Shown here: positions 60,983 to 64,000 of the stretch, in pieces | Numbering within the stretch: position 1 is the first letter of the stretch | Layout: each line of letters begins with the position of its first letter | Assembly: GCA_902592965.1 (NCBI GenBank) | Contig: CACJGL010000001.1 | Span: 1-64,000, forward strand | Origin: an uncultured Pelagibacteraceae bacterium | Lineage (GTDB): Bacteria; Pseudomonadota; Alphaproteobacteria; Pelagibacterales; Pelagibacteraceae | DNA: 64,000 bases | Reading direction: 5' to 3' | The notes under the pieces: model-generated | What the model was told of the DNA's origin: nothing | Database searches by the model: none | Seen by the model: the letters and a program-made list of their open reading frames with translations, nothing else | Translations under genes and position numbers: made by a program

Positions 60983-61834
60983 ATGAAAATATTACCTAAA
61001 TCTATGCGAGGAAATAATGATAGAACTCATGGAGTTACAGAATTTTATAAAGTAAGTTCAAAAATTGAAGAGGCAAAAGAGTCCGTACTAAGAAAGGGAT
61101 ATTATGTTTTTGACAACATGGTTGATAAGAAAAAAGTTTCTTTAGCTAAAAAAAAATTATTAGATATATATAAGAAACAGGTCATTGAAGTTAAAAAAAA
61201 TAATTTCACTTTAGAAAAAATATTTGATGAAAATGTTGTTCGTTCTCCATTTGTTTATGATAAATTATTTTTAGATTTTATATTAGATAAAAATATACTA
61301 AATGTTGTAGAAAAAATTCTTGGTAAAAATTTCATACTTATGTTGCAAAATTCTCCAATATGTATTCCATCTAAAAGTCATCAAGGATTTTCTTGGCATA
61401 GAGATCTCGTGTGGCAACACTTTACTACAAATACACCAATATCTGTTACGGTAACAATACCATTAGTTGATTATACATTAAAAAATGGAGGCATGGAGAT
61501 TTTAGAAAGTTCACACAAAGAAGCTTCATTTCCAACGAAAAATTATGTTAATATAAATAAAAAAACAATCCTAGCAAAAAAAGGTTCCGTAATATTTTTT
61601 GATTCAATGTGTTATCACAGGTCTGGTCTAAATAAATCTTCTCTATCAAGATATCTTCTTGTAATGGTCTTTACTCTTCCATTTATAAAGCAGCAAATTT
61701 GCATTCCTAGCATGTTAAAAAAAACTAAAATTGAAAAAAAACTAAAGAGAAATCAAAAAAAAATTTTAGGATATTTTAATACAGTGCCAGAGACTATAAT
61801 TGACTGGCGCATATCAAGACTAAAAAGAATTTAA
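60983..61834 (+). CDS. Phytanoyl-CoA dioxygenase family (PhyH) oxygenase
   Basis: A non-haem Fe(II)/2-oxoglutarate oxygenase of 283 aa, the paralogue of the gene at 47578. GYYVFDNMVDKKKVSLAKKK (residues about 39-58) opens the domain. MLQNSPICIPSKSHQGFSWH (about 116-135) leads to WHRDLVWQHF with HxD, VTVTIPLVDYTLKNGGMEIL (about 154) is the core, and VIFFDSMCYHRSGLNKSSLS (about 205) gives the distal His and Arg. The C-terminus IDWRISRLKRI repeats the pattern of the 47578 gene. Lys-rich text around HxD is common to both. It sits 29 bp after the NUDIX gene and about 66 bp before a cobalamin riboswitch. Its substrate is unknown but probably the same as that of the paralogue. Confidence 0.87.
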   Translation: MKILPKSMRGNNDRTHGVTEFYKVSSKIEEAKESVLRKGYYVFDNMVDKKKVSLAKKKLLDIYKKQVIEVKKNNFTLEKIFDENVVRSPFVYDKLFLDFILDKNILNVVEKILGKNFILMLQNSPICIPSKSHQGFSWHRDLVWQHFTTNTPISVTVTIPLVDYTLKNGGMEILESSHKEASFPTKNYVNINKKTILAKKGSVIFFDSMCYHRSGLNKSSLSRYLLVMVFTLPFIKQQICIPSMLKKTKIEKKLKRNQKKILGYFNTVPETIIDWRISRLKRI

Positions 61835-61902
61835 TTATTGTAAGTGAAATAAAAAAAACTTTACATATTAAAAGAAATTATTTATATATTTTTTATACTG
61901 AA

Positions 61903-62045
61903 ATGCATGGTGGGAAATCAGTGTGAAATTCATTGGCTCTTCCTGGAACCGTAAAGTCGGAGCGCCACCCAGTAGAGTCCTTTGATGAATGATGGCCAGG
62001 AAAAGTCTAGTTCTTCTAAATTAATTATCAGAGGCATTAACAATT
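61903..62045 (+). promoter_or_regulatory. Cobalamin (AdoCbl/B12) riboswitch
   Basis: A B12-box-type aptamer upstream of the BtuB-like gene. GGTGGGAAATCAGTGTGAAA (61909-61928) carries the GGGAA and GTG-AA conserved bases, CTCTTCCTGGAACCGTAA (61937-61954) matches the CCxGCAACUGUAA-type core, GGAGCGCCACCCAG (61959-61972) is the GAGCxxCCAC stretch, and TGATGGCCAGGAAAAGTC (61991-62008) matches the weaker AGCCAGGAGACCTGCC region. The ends are approximate. It sits on the plus strand 66 bp after a PhyH stop. When B12 is high it should switch off the receptor gene. Confidence 0.85.
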
Positions 62046-62048
62046 TGT

Positions 62049-62074
62049 AGGATTTAAATCCTTGAAAGGAATTT
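62049..62074 (+). promoter_or_regulatory. Shine-Dalgarno and alternative hairpins (riboswitch expression platform)
   Basis: AGGATTTAAATCCT (62049-62062) is a perfect 14-base palindrome. Directly after it, TCCTTGAAAGGA (62059-62070) pairs the GAAAGGA Shine-Dalgarno sequence (62064-62070) with its own upstream TCCT. The two structures share 62059-62062, so they exclude one another: the first frees the ribosome site, the second hides it. This is a plausible translational switch for the riboswitch. It is one of few clear Shine-Dalgarno sites in the window, 4 nt before the ATG at 62075. Confidence 0.55.
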
Positions 62075-63943
62075 ATGTCTAAACTGATAATTTTAAGTAT
62101 TATTTATTATCTTGTATTAACTTTTTTCTCATATTCAAAAGATCTCGATGAAATTAAGTGTGTATGGGATAACAAAAATAATATACCTTGTTTAGAAATT
62201 GTAGGACAAATATCAAATTCTTCCCAGTTTTCAAAAAAGGGAATAAACAAAATAGTTATTTCAAGAAAACAAATTCAAGAAAGTGGAGCCTCAGATTTAA
62301 TTGATATATTAAAGTCATACCCCGACATTAACATCACGCAATCAGGTCCAAAAGGTCAGCAAGCTTCAATGTTTATGAGAGGGACTGGATCGAACCACAC
62401 TTTGGTAATGATAAATGGTATTCCCATAAATGATCAATCGACAACTCAGGGGGCTCATGATTTTGGTTTAGACTTTATTCAAACAATACAACAAATCGAG
62501 ATTTATCCTGGTTCAAGTGCAACACAATTTGGAACAAATGCTATTGGTGGAGCAATTAACATTATATTGACTGGAGATTATGAAAATTCAATTAATTTTG
62601 CGTCAGATCAAGACACAAATTATGAATTAAGTGGAAATAAAACAATAATTTTTGACAACTCTTCACTTAATTTAAAAATTGGCAGCGTAAAGCATGAAAC
62701 AATAAGCGCGCGAGGTGACCCATCCAATGAGAAAGATAAATTAATAAATTATTCTTCCAATATAAATTATGAAAATTATTTAAATTTTGATACTCGTTTT
62801 TTTAACAATATATATTTAAGACAAACAAAAACAGAATATGATAATTCAATATCAAATCAATCAGGTTATAAGGGTGACAACAAAATGGGAGCATATCAGA
62901 TTGGTTTAGAAAAATTAGATAAATTAAGTAAGAGTAAATATATTTTATATTATAACTTTTATGACAGAGAATATGACGAAAGAGGAGTTAAAGATACATA
63001 TGAAAGTGAGGTTGTGGGAATTAAATATGATCTATCCAAAATAATAAGAGATAATTTATCTTTTGGATTTGGCTCAGAGTATAAATATGATTGGGGATAT
63101 TTTGATAATAATGGCTCATATGAAGCAACAACAAAAGGACATTCGGACAATATCTCGATTTTTGCAAATTTAGGATGGAACTTTAATGACAATTTAAATT
63201 TATCATTTTTCTCAAGAAGCGATAAGCATAAACACACTGGGAATAGCATGACACATAAATTTAATTTAGCAAAAGAAGTATTTGGATCTAATTTTGGAAT
63301 TGCTTACATGCAAGGTCTAAGAAATCCAACATTATATGAATTATTTGGAACAGATAATTTTGGGTATTCTGGTAATAAAAATTTGTCTCCTGAAAAAAGT
63401 AATACTTTAGAACTATACGCTGATTTGAAATTAAATAACTACTTAAGTTCATCTGTAAGAGGTTTTAGATCAAATATAAAAAATAATATTGAATATATAA
63501 ATAATAAATATCAAAATGATAGTGATGACATTGATCTGAATCAATCTGGCATCAATGTTGATATTTCATTTAAAAATAAAAATTATTTTATAAAAACCTT
63601 TTCATCATTTTTATCGTCAAAAAAGGAAGATGGATCAGATCAAACAAGAAGGCCTGAAAAGAATTATGGAGTCAAAATTTCAAAAAATATAAGTAATGAA
63701 TTAATTGGTAATTTTAATTTTCATTTACTTTATAATCATTACGGAAAACATTTTGATATTGATTCAATAAATTTTAATACAGTTGAAATGGATAGCACAG
63801 ACCTAATAGACTTAAAAATAGTAAAAAGCTTTAATAATTCTGAATATTATTTAAAAATTACAAATTTGTTAAAAGAGAAATATCAAAGACCCCATGGATA
63901 TAATCAGGATGGAAGAATAATAAAACTAGGATTTAAATATTAA
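62075..63943 (+). CDS. btuB: TonB-dependent outer-membrane receptor, BtuB-like (vitamin B12 uptake)
   Basis: An outer-membrane beta-barrel receptor of 622 aa. A signal peptide is visible (MSKLIILSIIYYLVLTFFSYS, cleaved near residue 21). GINKIVISRKQIQESGASD (residues about 52-70) holds the TonB-box-like start and the plug entry. DILKSYPDINITQSGPKGQQ and FMRGTGSNHTLVMINGIPIN (about 106-125) are the plug, and SSATQFGTNAIGGAINIIL (about 146) is the GAINI signature. About twenty strands of alternating hydrophobic text follow to a C-terminal aromatic strand (IIKLGFKY). The upstream cobalamin riboswitch makes B12 the likely substrate. It is the last complete gene of the window. Confidence 0.85.
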   Translation: MSKLIILSIIYYLVLTFFSYSKDLDEIKCVWDNKNNIPCLEIVGQISNSSQFSKKGINKIVISRKQIQESGASDLIDILKSYPDINITQSGPKGQQASMFMRGTGSNHTLVMINGIPINDQSTTQGAHDFGLDFIQTIQQIEIYPGSSATQFGTNAIGGAINIILTGDYENSINFASDQDTNYELSGNKTIIFDNSSLNLKIGSVKHETISARGDPSNEKDKLINYSSNINYENYLNFDTRFFNNIYLRQTKTEYDNSISNQSGYKGDNKMGAYQIGLEKLDKLSKSKYILYYNFYDREYDERGVKDTYESEVVGIKYDLSKIIRDNLSFGFGSEYKYDWGYFDNNGSYEATTKGHSDNISIFANLGWNFNDNLNLSFFSRSDKHKHTGNSMTHKFNLAKEVFGSNFGIAYMQGLRNPTLYELFGTDNFGYSGNKNLSPEKSNTLELYADLKLNNYLSSSVRGFRSNIKNNIEYINNKYQNDSDDIDLNQSGINVDISFKNKNYFIKTFSSFLSSKKEDGSDQTRRPEKNYGVKISKNISNELIGNFNFHLLYNHYGKHFDIDSINFNTVEMDSTDLIDLKIVKSFNNSEYYLKITNLLKEKYQRPHGYNQDGRIIKLGFKY

Positions 63944-63965
63944 ATACTTGTTTTGCATTATTTGA

Positions 63966-64000
63966 ATGATAGATATTTATAATGAATTATTTAAAAATAT
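63966..64000 (+). CDS. Possible start of a following gene (partial)
   Basis: An ATG at 63966 opens a frame with no stop to the window edge (MIDIYNELFKN), 22 bp after the BtuB-like stop. There is no visible Shine-Dalgarno sequence, and only 11 codons are seen. It could be the next gene in the same direction or chance. The rest of 63944-64000 shows no terminator or promoter that I can support. Confidence 0.25.
   Translation, partial: MIDIYNELFKN

Noticed and set aside
1-64000. CRISPR arrays, tRNA or rRNA genes, insertion sequences
   Set aside because: No repeated spacers, no cloverleaf or rRNA text and no transposase motif were seen; long A/T runs are compositional.

Overview
The window is very AT-rich (by eye about a quarter G+C), densely packed, and almost wholly given to surface-polysaccharide biosynthesis. 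Genes overlap or abut, few have a recognisable Shine-Dalgarno sequence, and there is no tRNA, rRNA, insertion sequence or CRISPR array. The style fits a streamlined marine proteobacterium (SAR11-like, HIMB59-like or similar AT-rich lineage); no phylogenetic marker here fixes the organism. A TonB-dependent receptor shows that it is Gram-negative.

Layout. (1) 1-5864: a set matching WbpE, WbpD, WbpB, WbpA, WbpG, HisF and HisH, the route to an acetamidino-type 2,3-diamino uronic acid. (2) 5947-8078: two plus-strand glycosyltransferases. (3) 8075-17496, minus: ten genes, including a CMP-sugar synthetase, a SPASM radical SAM protein, FkbM, GmhA, the CDP-glucose branch (RfbF, RfbG and a reductase), a WbpM-type dehydratase and its aminotransferase. 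(4) 17541-29321, minus: ten genes, including a GT2-cytidylyltransferase fusion, a short NeuB, AsnB, an ABC flippase, an SGNH hydrolase and a frameshifted 6-phosphogluconolactonase-like gene. (5) 29446-31056, plus: a LIC12162-family transferase. (6) 31077-43393, minus: thirteen genes headed by an EPS-associated MarR regulator, with a second short NeuB, NeuA, a DegT aminotransferase, an epimerase and methyltransferases. (7) 43496-50578, minus: seven genes, including a domain-swapped HldE-like enzyme, a HAD phosphatase, PhyH, DegT and epimerases. (8) 50731-51976, plus: a cupin and a DJ-1/PfpI protein. (9) 51978-60483, minus: a compact seven-gene set of ADH, SDR, TPP enzyme, methyltransferase, B12-binding radical SAM, HemN-like radical SAM and a 2OG-oxygenase-like protein. 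(10) 60531-63943, plus: NUDIX, PhyH, a cobalamin riboswitch and a BtuB-like receptor.

The most striking structure is regulatory. Each of the four long minus-strand units between 8 and 50.6 kb is headed by the same 15-bp inverted repeat (GTTCAA, 3 bp, TTGAAC). In three of them it exactly fills the -35/-10 spacer of a near-identical promoter, and the first ATG lies only 7-10 nt after the -10 box, so these messages should be leaderless or nearly so. One of the three promoters drives the MarR-family gene itself, which suggests an autoregulated switch controlling about 40 glycan genes. This assignment is inference.

Together the genes make several activated sugars (UDP-diamino uronic acid, CDP-6-deoxyhexose, two or three nonulosonate-like CMP sugars, perhaps an activated heptose) and decorate them by methylation, amidation and oxidation. 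No Wzx, Wzy or initiating transferase was recognised; the PglK/MsbA-like ABC protein is the only export candidate seen.
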